In this document: positions 1 to 11,958 of the stretch, in pieces
Layout of the letters: the number at the start of each line of letters is the position of its first letter
Numbering within the stretch: position 1 is the stretch's first letter
Notes under the pieces: generated by a model
The model's input: only the letters and a program-made list of their open reading frames with translations
Told to the model about the DNA's origin: nothing
Databases searched by the model: none
From: Channallabes apus
Taxonomy: Eukaryota; Chordata; Actinopteri; Siluriformes; Clariidae
DNA length: 64,000 nucleotides
Reading direction: 5' to 3'
Assembly: GCA_030522415.1 (NCBI GenBank)
Contig: CM060118.1
Span: 24,997,151 to 25,061,150, forward strand
Program-made: the position numbers and the translations under genes

Positions 1-197
1 TCACACAGGGCCATGTAGGTTTGGATTTTTTTTCTCCCTAAATAATAAAACCCCTCATTTAAAAACTGCATTTTGTGTTTACTTGTGTTATCTTTGACTA
101 ATAGTTAAATGTGTTTGATGATCAGAAACATTTTGTGTGACAAACATGCAAAAGAATAAGAAATCAGGAAGGGGGCAAATAGTTTTTCACACCACTG
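1..197 (+). mobile_element. Right end of a Tc1-type transposon (family A), cut by window start
   Basis: This stretch matches 61833-62029, the right inverted repeat of the full-length Tc1 copy further along, with only a few differences. It ends in the same terminal ACCACTG followed by TA, the usual Tc1 target duplication. Only the terminal repeat and 3' untranslated part are visible; the transposase would lie to the left of the window. Confidence 0.9.
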
Positions 198-1807
198 TAT
201 ATGATGGATTGATTCTATTGGTGGGTGGGATGGTACATCCTATTGGAAAAGTGCCCAAAACACACTACAATAAGGAATTTTGTAATAGTTTCACTTGAAA
301 ATGTTAATGGTTCATAATGGTATTTAATAGAAACCATTAGAATTTCTGTGATGGTTTGTATATTAGGCTTTTATTGTGTTTTTTTTTCTAGCAAGGTAAG
401 CATAGCAAGCATCAAAAAGCAAGAAGGCTATCAAACGTAAGAGTTAACGTTATACCACTAATTAACATAATGACATGAATACCTTAATCATACAGAGAGA
501 ACATTGTTGCACCTTTATCTTTTGTACATTTCTCCTCATCTTCTTTTCTTTTTTTCCTAAATTGGGCACCTGACAGCTTTGGCCTTTTTCTCTCCATCGC
601 TGTGTTTACTTTATAATCAACGATTCGACACTCAACAGATTTCCCATCTCCCAACGCTGTCACTCACGACCAGAAGTCAAGACTAAACCAATTCACCTCC
701 ACATCATAATCGGTTTTTATGACCTATTTTTATTAGCCATTTCACATAATTAAATCAATGAAAAAAGTGCAAATTGTTGGTCTGTGTTTATAATATTTTG
801 AATGAAATTTGCATTATTTGTAAGAAAGTCAGGTGTCACTGACATAATTTAGCCCCTTGTACACTTCATTCGGGATAGGTGAACTGTACTCTGCGCCCCC
901 CAACAGCCCCCCTCATCCCCTCTCCTCTCCACTCGCTCAGCTTCTGTGCGGCTCCTTCAACAGCTGGGGCGACACAGGTATCATAGATAATAGAAAACTG
1001 CTTAGCGGCACATATTATTATTTTTTCCTCCAAGTTCGTGTGCCGCCCCCCACGTGTTATTGAAAAATGTCGCACTGGGCGGCTGCCCCGTTCGCCCATG
1101 CCTAAAACCGCCACTGGTGCTGACTACGTTTACACTGTCAGTTAAATGTGACCCAATTCCAATTTTTTGCTCATACAGTATGTGACACATATCGGATATG
1201 TTCAATGTCCACGTAAACTTGGAAAAATGCATGAAATAAATCAGATATAAATCAAATATGTGCTAATGTGATTGTTGTACTGTATTAACAGACATCGGAT
1301 TTCCTGAGGCATTGTGTTCTGTACGTCATTAAAACTGCGACTTCGTTTAATGACGTGATGTTATTCTCCGGTGGAAGCGCGTGTGGAATTATAACATTGC
1401 AGGTGACATGGAAGATGAAACGGCTTGTGTTTGTCACAGTACTGTACATAGACTGTACCTGCTTGACACACTAATAGACATTTGAACATTAGGGATGCAA
1501 AAAATATACTACACATTGTGACGGCGGGTCGCTCAGTGCAGGCGCTTCTTGCACACACATCTCGCCAAGCAGAAAACCGCCCGCTGACCGCACACGCGCC
1601 CGCACTATTGACCCTGTGCACATCCGCTGAAACCGTGCCTGTTTTCACTGCACGTAGCGTACTTCACAAAGAACTGCATACTTTGCTGCTAAACCAAAGC
1701 TTTTCATTAAAACTGTTGTTGAGGGGTTGACACCTGCTTTCCGTGTGTTCTGTCCATGTGCCAGACCCGTTACAATATACTGCAAATACACAAGTATATC
1801 ATGAGTA
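198..1807. other. Intergenic DNA, no gene seen
   Basis: No convincing coding region is visible; the short open frames here have no recognisable motif. Around 1040-1117 a GC-rich patch ends in a CCGCCACTG motif that resembles a hAT-type terminus (CAGTGGCGG on the minus strand), but I found no partner end. Confidence 0.4.
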
Positions 1808-2716
1808 CAGTGTAACCTTGGATTATGAGTAATGAGGTTTACAAGTTGTCCACAAGACGAGCAAAGATTTTTAATAAATTTTGACTTGAAAAATTAGCAT
1901 TGTCTTGGTTTAAGAGCACCGAGTACCATGTATCACGCATGCGCTTCTTGTTTTGACACCGAGCGTCACGTCATCACAACTAAGCCAACGGTTTTTCTCT
2001 CTCTTGCGCTGCAGAATTGTAGGTAATCGTCTCCCCTGCTGGGTGAATATACACACACGCACACTCAGAAACTCTGCAAGCACTAAGACCCATCAGGGGA
2101 GATGACTACCTATCGAGTGTGATTAGCGATGTTCCTTGCTAATTTTTAAACGGTTAATTTTTAAACGGTTTCAAAAACGGTCTCTCCGTTAATGTGTGTG
2201 TGTGCATGCAGGCACATTACACACACACAGCGCCTGCATGCACAAACGGAAACACTTATCTGTCTGGATTTATTTTTATGTTTTTATCATTTGTTTTATT
2301 TTTACTTTATTCATTCATTCATTCATCTTCTGTACCGCTTTATCCTCAATTCAGGGTCGCGGGGGACCTGGAGCCTATCCCAGGAGACTTCGGGCACAAG
2401 GCAGGGTACACCCTGGACAGGGTGCCAATCCATCGCAGGGCACACACTCATACGCACACTCACACACTCATTCACACACTACGGTCAATTTGGGAACGCC
2501 AATTAGCCTAACCTGCATATCTTTGGACTGTGGGAGGAAATTTTTACTTTATATTTTGTGTTAATTATTATTATTTTTTTATTTTTTGGGGGGCTGTAGA
2601 ACGAATAATTTGAGTTTCCATTATTTCCTATGGGAAAATGAAATTTGGTTTACGAGTGTTTTGAAATACGAGCCAACTTCTGGAACGAATTATGCTCGTA
2701 ATCCGAGGTTCCACTG
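1808..2716. mobile_element. Non-autonomous pogo/Tigger-like or Tc1/mariner MITE
   Basis: The left end reads CAGTGTAACCTTGGATTATG. The right end, read on the minus strand, is CAGTGGAACCTCGGATTACG, so the termini are imperfect inverted repeats. Both ends are flanked by TA (1806-1807 and 2717-2718), the duplication made by the Tc1/mariner/pogo superfamily. No transposase frame remains inside. A SINE (2310-2539) has inserted within it. The family assignment rests on terminus style only. Confidence 0.65.
2310..2539 (-). repeat. 5'-truncated tRNA-derived fish SINE (Mermaid-like), with 12-bp target duplication
   Basis: On the minus strand this is the body and 3' tail of the same SINE family as 7588-7895, ending in an ATTC-type repeat (TTCATTCATTC on the plus strand). 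The tRNA head with the A and B boxes is missing. A 12-bp direct repeat ATTTTTACTTTA flanks it exactly (2298-2309 and 2540-2551), which supports LINE-mediated retroposition into the surrounding MITE. A CA-rich microsatellite lies inside. Confidence 0.8.
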
Positions 2717-2718
2717 TA

Positions 2719-4254
2719 TATCCATATTTCAGTAGCACAATTAATTAATTCTATCTAATTCTAATACTAATATTGTATAGTCAAAGCAAAATTTCTAATC
2801 CACATATATAATTATTTTTATGCCAGATTCTCTTCATAATGTAAAAATAAAGTACATAAATCACTAAACAAAATATTGACATAGACATAAATATTGAATT
2901 TAGTGTTAAAATTTTTGACTGTATGTCCAGTAACTCTGGTGAACTACAAATTTCCGGTCCATTCTACTAACACACGTTTTTTGCTTCTCAGGAATCCACA
3001 AGTCTGTGGTTCTGATCTATGCTAAGTTAAATTTGCTTCCCCACAACAGCTGTATAAATGCAAAATAAGTCTTTTATATAAATATTTTCCGAAACTAAAC
3101 GTCTGCTTGCACCATAAAATTACTAACAAGATAAGACTAATCATCAGTGAGAAGTAAACGGCATGTGCGCTTGTTAGAAAAGAGCAAGATCATCCATCAG
3201 GATAAGATATTTCCCATTTCATTGAGTCAGCACATCATACGCCTTTAATAAATGTTGAGAGAAAAGATGCTAAGGTGTTGTCGGTTTATTTCAGGTCATG
3301 AAGAAAGCATGGAAGAGTCTTACATTTGCCAATTATAAAAAGCAGTATTGCAATTGTAAATATCTGCTACAATGAATAATGTTCAGCCACAAAAAAGGTC
3401 ATGAAATGTAATTTGCAATAATTACTCCACTTAACGTAATGGCTTTGCCCCTCTAAATGATCATAGTGCTTAATAATGAACCCCAGTGGTTTAAAGAGCC
3501 AACGGTGCAGTACTGTGGACTAGAGGGAACCAGTGGTTTTGAAATTCATGAGAAACTAAAGTGAAAAGGAGACATAAAATGTCAAATAAATTAATGAATA
3601 TTTTCAATAACTAGCGGGGCACTGGAAGGGAAGGAAGCACTTACCATTTCTACCATCTTACCGCTAACAGTTAATTTCTTCGAATTTGGGTAATTTGTTT
3701 TAATTTAATTTGCATTGAGATCAGAATCGCCCTGTGCATATAACTTTCACAACTGTCTGAGTATTGTGCAAAGTCTGTAGTTATATCTGTGGTCACAATA
3801 TGGTTGTGAAGAATTACCTCCTCACTATGCACACTATGCAAGTTAACCCTGAATATAGCCCTTTATGATTGGTGTGCAATTGTTGTGGTAAAAGTTACAA
3901 CAGCAACACCTCAGGTCATAGTGCAACAAGAAAATGCAATAGGGAACATGTCAATATTTTTTCAATTATGCACCCACAAAATGTCACCTCTGCTTTTAAT
4001 TTGGGACAAATAAACATCCCACTACTCTCACAAACATTAATCTTATTTTATTACAAAAAAGTTATCCTATGCCCCTTTCCAAAAGCTAACTGATTAAAAG
4101 AGGTGGGAAGAGCAGGCTGGACCTCACCAGCAACATTTTTAATGTACTTTTACAGAGAAAGAGCAGTGGAATACTCAGCTTGTATCTCTACTGCTTTACC
4201 CCACTAATGCATTGACTGAACTCTAAACAGCAAACTTTTTTTTCTGGAAGGATT
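2719..4254. other. AT-rich intergenic DNA, no gene seen
   Basis: I read both strands and saw no coding frame with family motifs, no structural RNA and no clear terminal repeats. The 74-codon frame at 3869-4093 looks like chance. Confidence 0.4.
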
Positions 4255-4790
4255 TTGTCCCCACCTAAGTTTTCATATGTTGTTTCTCTGTCTGAAAATT
4301 CTGTCCAAACAGTGTGTGGAAATTCAGAAATAGACAATGTCTGCCTCATTCGGAATATTTTGGATATTTGGATCTCCAGCTCATTGTGTTTAGCTTCACG
4401 TCTTATTCATCTGGACCAGGGAAAGGCTTTAAATCGTGTTGAACCTCAGTACCTTTCGAGAGGCATAGAGAGACTCAGATTCAAAGATCTGAGCTCTGTT
4501 TCAGGGCTGAAATTCAGAGGTGGCCTGTGCATCCCTTTTAAAAAAAACAGGCAGAAGAATCCTCTTTTCCTTGAACCACTGCGCCACAAAAAAAAAAGCA
4601 GTATACAGTAACTGGTTTTACTTTACCTGAGTCCAACAAAAGTAATATTTTATCTGCTTATACTGATAATGTTATTGTTTTTATAAATAACCAAGCTTAT
4701 ATTGATACACTAAAAGCCACCCTTTACATCTTTGGAGATATTTTAGCTGCTAGGGACATCTGGAAGAAAAGTGAAGCCCTACTGTAGCAA
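4255..4790 (+). pseudogene. L1-Tx1 LINE reverse transcriptase remnant
   Basis: Translation gives motifs of the L1/Tx1 reverse transcriptase in the right order: a DNVCLIRN block, the palm-A-like LDQGKALNRVEPQYL, a GGLCIPFK block, then after a frame change SAYTDNVIVFI, where the catalytic Y-A-D-D has decayed to Y-T-D-N. The WKKSEALL block follows and ends at a stop. The order and spacing fit a plus-strand fragment of the RT domain only; endonuclease and ORF1 are not seen. It is dead: mutated catalytic aspartate, frameshift, stops, and heavy truncation at both ends. Confidence 0.7.
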
Positions 4791-4918
4791 CAAAGGTCTG
4801 AAATAAACACTTTCCTTCCTTACCACAGAAAGGAAAGTGCAAGCAGCACAGATACATGCTTGCAACCCAATCACAATAAAAAAAAAATGGCTTATATGGA
4901 AGCCTTTCTGGTCTATGT

Positions 4919-5100
4919 CAGTGGTTCCCAAACTTTCAAGCCAGCAACCCCTAATTGAAGATCGACAAGATCTCGCGACCCCCCACTATCAAAAACAAGC
5001 AATAAACAAAAGCTGTTCACAGTATTTTGACTACATTTACTATACATCAAAATAATTTGGCTTACCTTTCAATGGGAAGGGTGCACTTGTTTTTGGCAGC
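4919..5100. mobile_element. hAT (Charlie-like) terminal fragment
   Basis: It starts with CAGTGGTTCCCAAACTTT, a typical terminus of Charlie-type hAT elements, and continues with the usual run of CGACCCCC-like sequence. No opposite end was found before the DIRS remnant begins near 5124, so this is one end only. The right limit is uncertain. Confidence 0.5.
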
Positions 5101-5123
5101 AAAAAAGCTTCATTCGTGGCCTG

Positions 5124-5703
5124 ATGGTGGATACAGCTATCCACATATCATCTTCGACATCATCATCAGTCTCCCCATCTTGCCTGGACTTTGCCCCTAG
5201 GCTAGACAAGGCCATTTTGCATCCTCACCCAAACTATCTACCGAAAGTTCCTTTCTCAACTATGCACCCTGTCATCCTGGAAGCCTTCTGTCCTCCGCCT
5301 TTTGTAGATTCGGAGCAGGGGAATTTTCCACCTACTGTGCCCAGTACGTGCTCTTCAGGCCTATGTCCACCGCACCAGCCAGTGGCGTAAGTCGGAGCAA
5401 GTCTTTATATGTTATGGAGGCCGCAACCGGGGGGCGGCCGCCACCACACAAACTTTGTCACACTGGGTGAGAGATGCTATTGCCCTCTCCTATGAGGCGC
5501 GTGGGCTCACTTCGCCTCTAGGAGTCAGGGCTCATTCGACCAGAGGGGTCGCCTCATCCATTGCTCTTGCAAGAGGTACTCCCCTGCAACAAGTGTGTGA
5601 CACGGCGGGTTGGTCCTCTCCGCACACATTTGTAAGATTTTATAGTCTGGATGTCCATGCCACTCCGGGCTTACGAGTCCTCGAGTCAGCTTCCCAGACA
5701 TAG
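5124..5703 (+). pseudogene. DIRS-type tyrosine recombinase remnant
   Basis: This is the C-terminal part of the DIRS tyrosine recombinase, which joins circular DIRS cDNA into the genome in place of an integrase. The frame opens with a block ending in FCPPPFV, changes frame near 5340, then reads PVRALQAY (first catalytic Arg) and WRKSEQVFICYGGRN. The last frame (5455-5703, 82 residues) holds the H-x-x-R box HSTR at residues 27-30, the conserved GW at 52-53 and the likely nucleophile Tyr63 in RFYSLD. So the catalytic set survives but across a frameshift. Gag, reverse transcriptase and the 5' end are absent. The DIRS terminal repeat follows directly. Confidence 0.82.
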
Positions 5704-6132
5704 ATCTGAGACTTCCTGGCCTTGTGCGCACACGCTACACAACCTGGGGGTCCAGACACTTGTAGTGCGGCGGCGTTGGTATTCTCGTTCCCTAGCATTC
5801 TCACGCAGCATCGAGAGAAGCCTTTGAAAGGGAACGTCTCGGGTTACTTTGCTGTAACCCTGTTCCCTGAAAAGGCGGGAACAAGATGCTGCATCCTAAT
5901 GCCGCACTACCACATGACCGGACGTCCGTTCAGACAAATTAATCTGAGGTGTGTCGCTGGCTCACTAATATTTATAACCTGCAGCTGCGTCTAATCAGAT
6001 GAAGTCACCTGACCGAGGTTATATATAGCCAAAAAATTTGCCATGTTTGCACACATGCTTTACGACCGCCACACAAAATGGTTCCCATAGCGTTCTCACG
6101 CAGCATCTCGTTCCCGCCTTTAACAGCAAACT
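5704..6132 (+). repeat. DIRS right terminal inverted-repeat region
   Basis: This region matches the right end of the second DIRS element (52437-52683 plus 59443-59580), including the GTTTCCC-type and CGCAGCATC motifs, the AACGTCTCGGGTTAC block and the CTGACCGAGGTTATA block. Here the last block runs on uninterrupted, which shows what the Tc1 insertion site in the second copy looked like. Internal complementary motifs (GCAGCATCGAG against its reverse) fit the split-repeat design of DIRS elements. Confidence 0.75.
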
Positions 6133-7587
6133 AATAATGGCTAAAATACTCTGAGCTTAAAGGGCTACCCTGGAGGAGGAATGATCTAAAATACCTGGGG
6201 AAGGGAAGGCATGGTAGAGAAAGTTTAAATGACTGCTTCCACAAATTTCAAACAGAGGCAGGGTTGTAATTGACATGAATGCAGACTACAGTTTATGAAA
6301 ATGTCTTAAAATATTTATTTTAATAGACTTGGATCCAAAATACTTTACTTTGGCTCTAAGAATTACCCCTATTCAATGGAACAAGGTTGAATATGGTAAA
6401 CAATGCCCCCTCTGGGCTAACCACAATACTGCGCATGACAAGGACATTGTACCTCCATCAGGTAGGAGAAGGATACTGAAGCTGTGAGTGCTGTTCTGGG
6501 TTTGAGGTCAGGTCAAGCAAAAGACCCTGGACCTGTGGACTTAGAACTAAAGGCTAAGAACAACTACTCAGGAGTTACAACTGTGGTGATGTGGTTACAA
6601 TAGACTCTATAAAAAAATAGACAAACCCACAGGTTTTATGAAAATCGGTTTTGAAGCTCTGCTCGTCACCATCTTTGCAATATCTGACCCATTTTAAACC
6701 ATAAATGGGCAAATGGGTGTAGAATTTGGAGCCTGGCTGTTGACTGGAACATGCCTCCCTAAATCAGTTGCCATCCCTGAACTAATGAGCTTAGCTTCAG
6801 CTTAGCTAAAATGTTATGGCGGCTAATGTTAATCTATATGCTAATACATTTGATTGAAGTCTGTGATCCATACCCTACTTGTCTTGTGTCAACTACTAGA
6901 TTTCTTGTGAAAAGTTAAGGTACAACATTCCAGTTAGGTGTACTGTATATATATATACGTTTATAGCTTAACACAATTTAAACAAGTTTTTTGTTTGTTT
7001 GTTGTTTGTTTGTTTTGTACCAGGCTGTAAACATTTTTATTTCTGTTGTAAATTTGGGCATTTTAATATGGGTGTTTATGGTGATTGACTTCTTTTTGAA
7101 GCCAGCACCTAGTGTACATTCTGGCCGTGGTACCCAACGAACGTGACCCATTTCTAGAGATGGTCCTGCAGGCTCACAGACTTCTGCAAATTTGGTAACA
7201 TGTCTGGGCTTAAACTGAAGGTCAGTCCTAACCAAATGTGGACAATGTACAGAGTGTGCAGGCACTATCAAGGTTATTAACAGGAACAAACTCACCTGGT
7301 AACTGACCAGACGCTGTGTGGAGGAGTAGACATTTTTGACCAGTGTGGACCAGTGCGGAGAGTGTTGTAAAACCCTACACTATGAAAAATGTGCTGCCGA
7401 TCTCCTGTGGAGAATTGTAGTTAGTGCTTTTATTGCTATTCCGAATCCTGTAGCCTCAAAAAAATATATATTTGTTCCTTGACCGAAACCTTCTTTAACT
7501 CTTAACGTTTTTTAGAATGCAATAAATTAAACAGGTTCTTCAGTATTTTTACATATGTTTTTAATCAATTTGATGAAAAATTTTCAG
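6133..7587. other. Intergenic DNA, no gene seen
   Basis: No coding frame with recognisable motifs. It contains a short TA run near 6947 and a TTTG-rich tract near 6985-7018. Confidence 0.4.
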
Positions 7588-7895
7588 GGTCACAGGGACC
7601 TGGAGCCTATCCCAGGAGGCTTAGAGCACGAGACAGGGTACACCCTGGACAGGGTGCCAATCCATCGCAGGGCACACACACACTCATTCACACACTATGG
7701 GCAATTTGGGACACCGAATTAGCCTAACCTGCATATCTTTGGACTGTGGGAGGAAACCGGAATACGCGGAGGAAACCCACCAAGCACGGGGAGAACATGC
7801 AAACTCCATGCAGACAGAGACGGGAATCGAGCCTTGCCAGGAATTGAACCTGGACCCTGGAGGTGCAAGGCGACAGTGCTAACCACTACACCATA
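7588..7895 (-). repeat. tRNA-derived fish SINE (Mermaid-like), nearly full length
   Basis: Read on the minus strand it begins with the tRNA-like head TGGTGTAGTGGTTAGCACTG (pol III A box), then a B box (GGTTCAATTCC), a central body and a tail region with TGGATTGGCACCCTGTCCAG. This is the most complete copy in the window; 2310-2539 and 48236-48430 are partial relatives. I did not find a convincing target duplication and the terminal ATTC repeat is missing. Confidence 0.75.
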
Positions 7896-8369
7896 ATTAT
7901 TTATCTGTTCTTTAATATTTCATATTGCACTCAAGCATTATACCAGTATACTGACTTTAAAGTTTAAACTGGACTGGACATTCATATACACTGTAAAGTG
8001 TAGGGTACCTATGTTGTACAGTGAAGAGAAAAAAAATTATTGTTGGGATTAAAAAAAAGTTTAGTTTTTTACTGCGGGGAGCAAAATCAGTTTGTTTTTA
8101 TTCCATAATGACCTTTAAATGGCTAAGCTGTTATGTTATTTTGAATCTAGTGAGCTAATGATGCTGTTGGCTGGTTGGCTTGGTGACAACTGGTAGTTTA
8201 AGCATATACCAATTAGCCTGGATGTTTTCTGTAAATTCTAATTAAATTAGCATTTTATTAGACCACACTGAAAAACCTGAATTGAAAACTGAAACCAGCC
8301 TGAAATAATCCACATATCTAATGTATAATTGTAAACACTGAAGTATAATAGGTATACAGTGGGAGCCAC

Positions 8370-8677
8370 GCCAAATAGCCGCGACAGTATGGCTGAAGTG
8401 TGAATGGCGTGTGAATGGCCTTTGCACGCCGTAATCCCCCCTCCCTTTTCTGGCCGAAAGGCGTGTCAAGATTTCACAGTAAACACGCCCATTCAAGCCC
8501 AATTTATTCATTTACCTGGTGCCACCACTAGATGGCGCTTCGTTCTCAAGAACACGTTAAAACAAGCCAGCTGCGCTGAGTTGCAATCACGTGATTTTAA
8601 CAACCCGCCTCCACCCCCGCCGAACTGACGCTACTAAACTACAGAGATGAAGATGGCGGTTTAACGGACTATTCGTG
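8370..8677 (+). promoter_or_regulatory. Candidate CpG-rich promoter and first exon with YY1-type start motif
   Basis: This is one of the few CpG-rich stretches not explained by a repeat. Near its end (8650-8659) it has AAGATGGCGG, the core of the YY1 motif found just downstream of many vertebrate start sites. 18 bases later comes a strong splice donor, CGTG then GTAAGT (8678). The only ATG in the exon (ATGAAGATGGCGGTTTAA) closes after five codons, so the exon is untranslated. It may pair with the acceptor at 12649. This is an inference from signals; there is no protein match. Confidence 0.4.
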
Positions 8678-9852
8678 GTAAGTGATGTTTTATTTTATAA
8701 AATGTGTTTGGGGTAGTTTACAGTTTATTTCCCAGTTTAGTTTTTTTATTGGCCGTTTTAAATATCACTGGCAGCACCAGCAGCGGTCAGATGTGACTTT
8801 AGAGAACTTAATGATCTGTTTACCAAGTCTGGAGTTAATATTACAGCTTACTGTCAGTGTCAGACACTCACAATGTCACTCCACTTTAACTCAAAAACAT
8901 GCTCAAGCGTCGACAATACTATTAATGTCCCTATTACAAGAGCTGCACTACCCGATGAAGAGTGTTTGTGTTCTCTGTAAATACTGAGAGAATCTCACCG
9001 CGTGTTGTCTGGATAAATTCAGCGCTTATTTATTCTCTGGTTAAGAGTTAATCTGCAGGTTATTTCTGTGACTGTAATATAATGTGATGCAGTTGATGAG
9101 GGACACAGACTGAGGGGAGCTGTACAGGAGCTAGTAACGCTCATAACCCGGTTTATATTTTACACACTTTGTCCGGGACTTTTCGCGGTAGCGCGAGCGC
9201 TTAGTTAAAGAGCTGAATAACAACACTGAAGTGTTTATCAGTTAAGGAGGAGGAGGAGGGTGTGTGTGTGTGTGTGTGAGGGGCTTCAGTAAGTTATAGT
9301 TTGGCTTCAGGGATGAACTAATGTATGGAACGATATCGCGGACAATATTCAAATGCAATTGCAAATTGCATTTGCAATTGCGTTTACCATATGTGGACGC
9401 ACAAAGTGTGCCATAATTCAAATGCAATTGCAAACTTTGCATTACCGTTTGCTGATTCGCCTTTGCGAGCGCACACTGACTGCCAAATTTCAAATGAAAA
9501 AACAAAGTCCATTTGCATTTGTATTTCCCAGGTCTTACACGTCATGAACCTGTCATATTTAAATAGCAAAATCAATCACCACGTTTGCTTTTTCACTTTC
9601 TCTGCGCCGCGCGTCAAGCCGGCCAAAATTCAAACGCAATCGCTAATCCATTTGCAATTGCACTTCCAACACGTTACACGGAAACCTGTCAATCAGCGTC
9701 AGGGGCGGGTCTATACTGTGGGGCGGGATTGTATGGGGAGTGACGTCACTCGCACTCGCCGACCAAGAGGGGGATATTTGAGCAATGGAGGTGAAACGAG
9801 ATTATCTCATTTGTTTATCAAGAAATAAACACACACAAATTACAAATCGCAT

Positions 9853-10575
9853 AAAATCTGTGGTGGAAATGAAAGAAAATGGTCCAGGACAAGGCTCCAA
9901 CCTGCAAAGCTCATCTGGCAACTGCAATAAGACAAAGCTGGAGACAGACTGATGAAGTCTACTGTTGGACATTAGTTAAATCCAGGCCTCAGAGAATTCA
10001 AGCTGTTATAAAAGCCAGAGGTGGTGCAAGTAGTGTTTTTATTTGGTGATTCCATATTTTTTTCCTCTGTTTGAGTTGTTAAAACAGTTGTCGTTGACTA
10101 TAGTTATCTTTCTTTGTTTTTTTTAAATGTTTTATACAGCCAGAAGTTTGGATTGTTGAGTGAAAATAGTTTTGTGGCATGTATGTGCTTGTTTTTTTTC
10201 TACACAATTAAACATTTGAATGAACATCTTCTGAGAGGGGTGATTCCAGAATTTTTGCCAGGGGTTGTATATGAAAATAATATATAATATATTTTCCCCC
10301 TATACTACATGTGTTTTTTTTAATATAGATTATTTTATAATCAAATTCGTTTGGTGCAATTTGTAAATCATAAACCTATTAATTTATGTTGTAATATAAT
10401 ATTTGATAGAGGTTATGTGGGGGGGGTGGGCAATCAGTGGCAGGGAGGCTTTTTAGCGCATAACACCGGTACGCAGCGTTTCTGAAAGATTTAGCTCCAG
10501 CAGGTTGTAACAGGAGAAGATCTAAAAATATTTTTATTTGTAAAAACTTCTCTGTCCACTCCGGAGCAAGAAAAT
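9853..10575. other. Loop of the foldback element, no gene
   Basis: This 723-base segment lies between the two arms. I recognise no coding frame. It is not part of the inverted repeat, so it may be captured sequence or the remnant of an internal region. Confidence 0.45.
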
Positions 10576-10853
10576 ATGCGATTTGTCATTTTTGTGTGTT
10601 TATTTCTTGATAAACAAATGAGATAATCTCGGTTCACCTCCAGTGCTCAAATATCCCCCTCTTGGTCGGCGAGTGCGAGTGACGTCACTCCCCATACAAT
10701 CCCGCCCCACAGTATAGACCCGCCCCTGACGCTGATTGACAGGTTTCCGTGTAACGTGTTGGAAATGCAATTGCAAATGGATTAGCGATTGCGTTTGAAT
10801 TTTGGCCGGCTTGACGCGCGGCGCAGAGAAAGTGAAAAAGCAAACGTGGTGAT

Positions 10854-11958
10854 TAGGGTTGGGTACCGAAACCCGGTGCCAAGACAGCACCGGTACCTAT
10901 AGAACCGGTATGTACCGGACCGAAACAGAACGCGAATTTCGGTGCCACTTAAATGCCTGAACTGTCGATTGAAATATTTGTTCTCTAGATTCATATATTT
11001 TTGTAGATTAATCGTTTATTAGATTAAATAAAAAAATTTAAAGCACAAATTATCCGGAAATGAGAGACCATCCGACATGCGCGTGAATGTAGTAACTAAC
11101 GTTACACTCGCTCTGACGGCAGCAGGAGGTCTACCGATAGCTTAGCATGCTAAAGTAAACAACTCTCGTTAAAATGCCTAAAATTAAACCGTCGAAAGTG
11201 TGGCTGTATTTCACAAGATAGGATTCAGACACCGCGACGTGCAGCGAATGTCTTACAGCAGTTGCGTGTAAAGGCGGAAACACGTCAAATCTAATGAAAC
11301 ATTCGAGGGCAGACGGAATAAAGTTAAACGCAGAGGGAGGCACCGTGTTTAACAGCTTGTGGACAACAGCTGGCACTATCAGTGTGGACGACCCTCAGTC
11401 CCAGTCACACCAACTGTAGCAAAAAGGAGTCACTGATTATGATGACGTCAGCAGCCTTTCCGCAGGTTAGTAGTAGGATAATGTAATGTTAATAGCAAAA
11501 TGCAAATCTTGCATTCATGCTAACAAATAGTCAAACGATTTGTAAAAAAAACTAATGTAACATGGATTCTGTTTATAATTATGACTTTCCAGCCTGTACT
11601 AGTAGCACTACAACAGGGACCCCATTTACCATTGTAAAGAAGGCTATGCATGTTCTGTGCAGGGCAATAAGTCAGGAAAGGAGTCGTATTTTGACAGAAA
11701 AGGCAAATATGGTGAAATTTCTGCAAAAGAATTGCTAAAATTTGAAGCTTACATATTCATATATACTTTAAACTTTTAATATATTGTTAAATTTTAAGCA
11801 TAAAATTTTTTGTTCAATAAAAATTCATTCTTGAGTCATCCACTATAATTTTTTTGGCTTAAAAGTATCGGTTCAGGCACCGTTTTGGCACCGGTACCGT
11901 TTTCAAAGTATCGATTTGGCACCGGTATCGAAAAAAACCCAAACGATACCCAACCCTA
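10854..11958 (+). mobile_element. hAT transposon with BED-finger remnant, inserted in foldback arm
   Basis: The ends are TAGGGTTGGGTACCG and, inverted, CGATACCCAACCCTA. An 8-bp target duplication GTGGTGAT flanks it exactly (10846-10853 and 11959-11966), diagnostic of the hAT superfamily. Subterminal copies of a GGCACCGGTA motif occur at both ends. At 1105 bp it is a deletion derivative keeping only a BED zinc-finger fragment of the transposase. Removing it restores the foldback arm without a gap. Confidence 0.92.
11174..11419 (+). pseudogene. BED-type zinc-finger fragment of a hAT (ZBED-like) transposase
   Basis: From an ATG the frame reads a SKVWLYF block, a C-x-x-C pair (CSEC) and the GGNTSNLMKH block, the hallmark order of a BED zinc finger that binds DNA at the N-terminus of hAT transposases. 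An in-frame stop follows WLYFTR at codon 16, so it is broken. The frame then runs to a stop at 11417-11419. The catalytic RNase H-like core and dimerisation domain are absent, in keeping with the short element. Confidence 0.75.

Noticed and set aside
2192..2564. Three overlapping frames of 104-122 codons
   Set aside because: They cover a TG/CA-rich tract and a SINE body in the pogo-like MITE; the frames are open only because of the simple repeats.
3869..4093. A small cysteine-containing protein
   Set aside because: A single C-x-x-C near the start is not enough, the rest is AT-rich, and nothing around it suggests a gene.
8404..8628. A 74-codon protein in the CpG-rich patch
   Set aside because: It ends in a proline run from a C-rich stretch, lacks motifs, and the promoter-like signals suggest an untranslated exon instead.
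9325..9828. A 167-codon coding region
   Set aside because: The frame lies in the arm of the foldback element and a matching one occurs in the other arm; it has no family motif and reflects the repeated CAATTGC-rich sequence.
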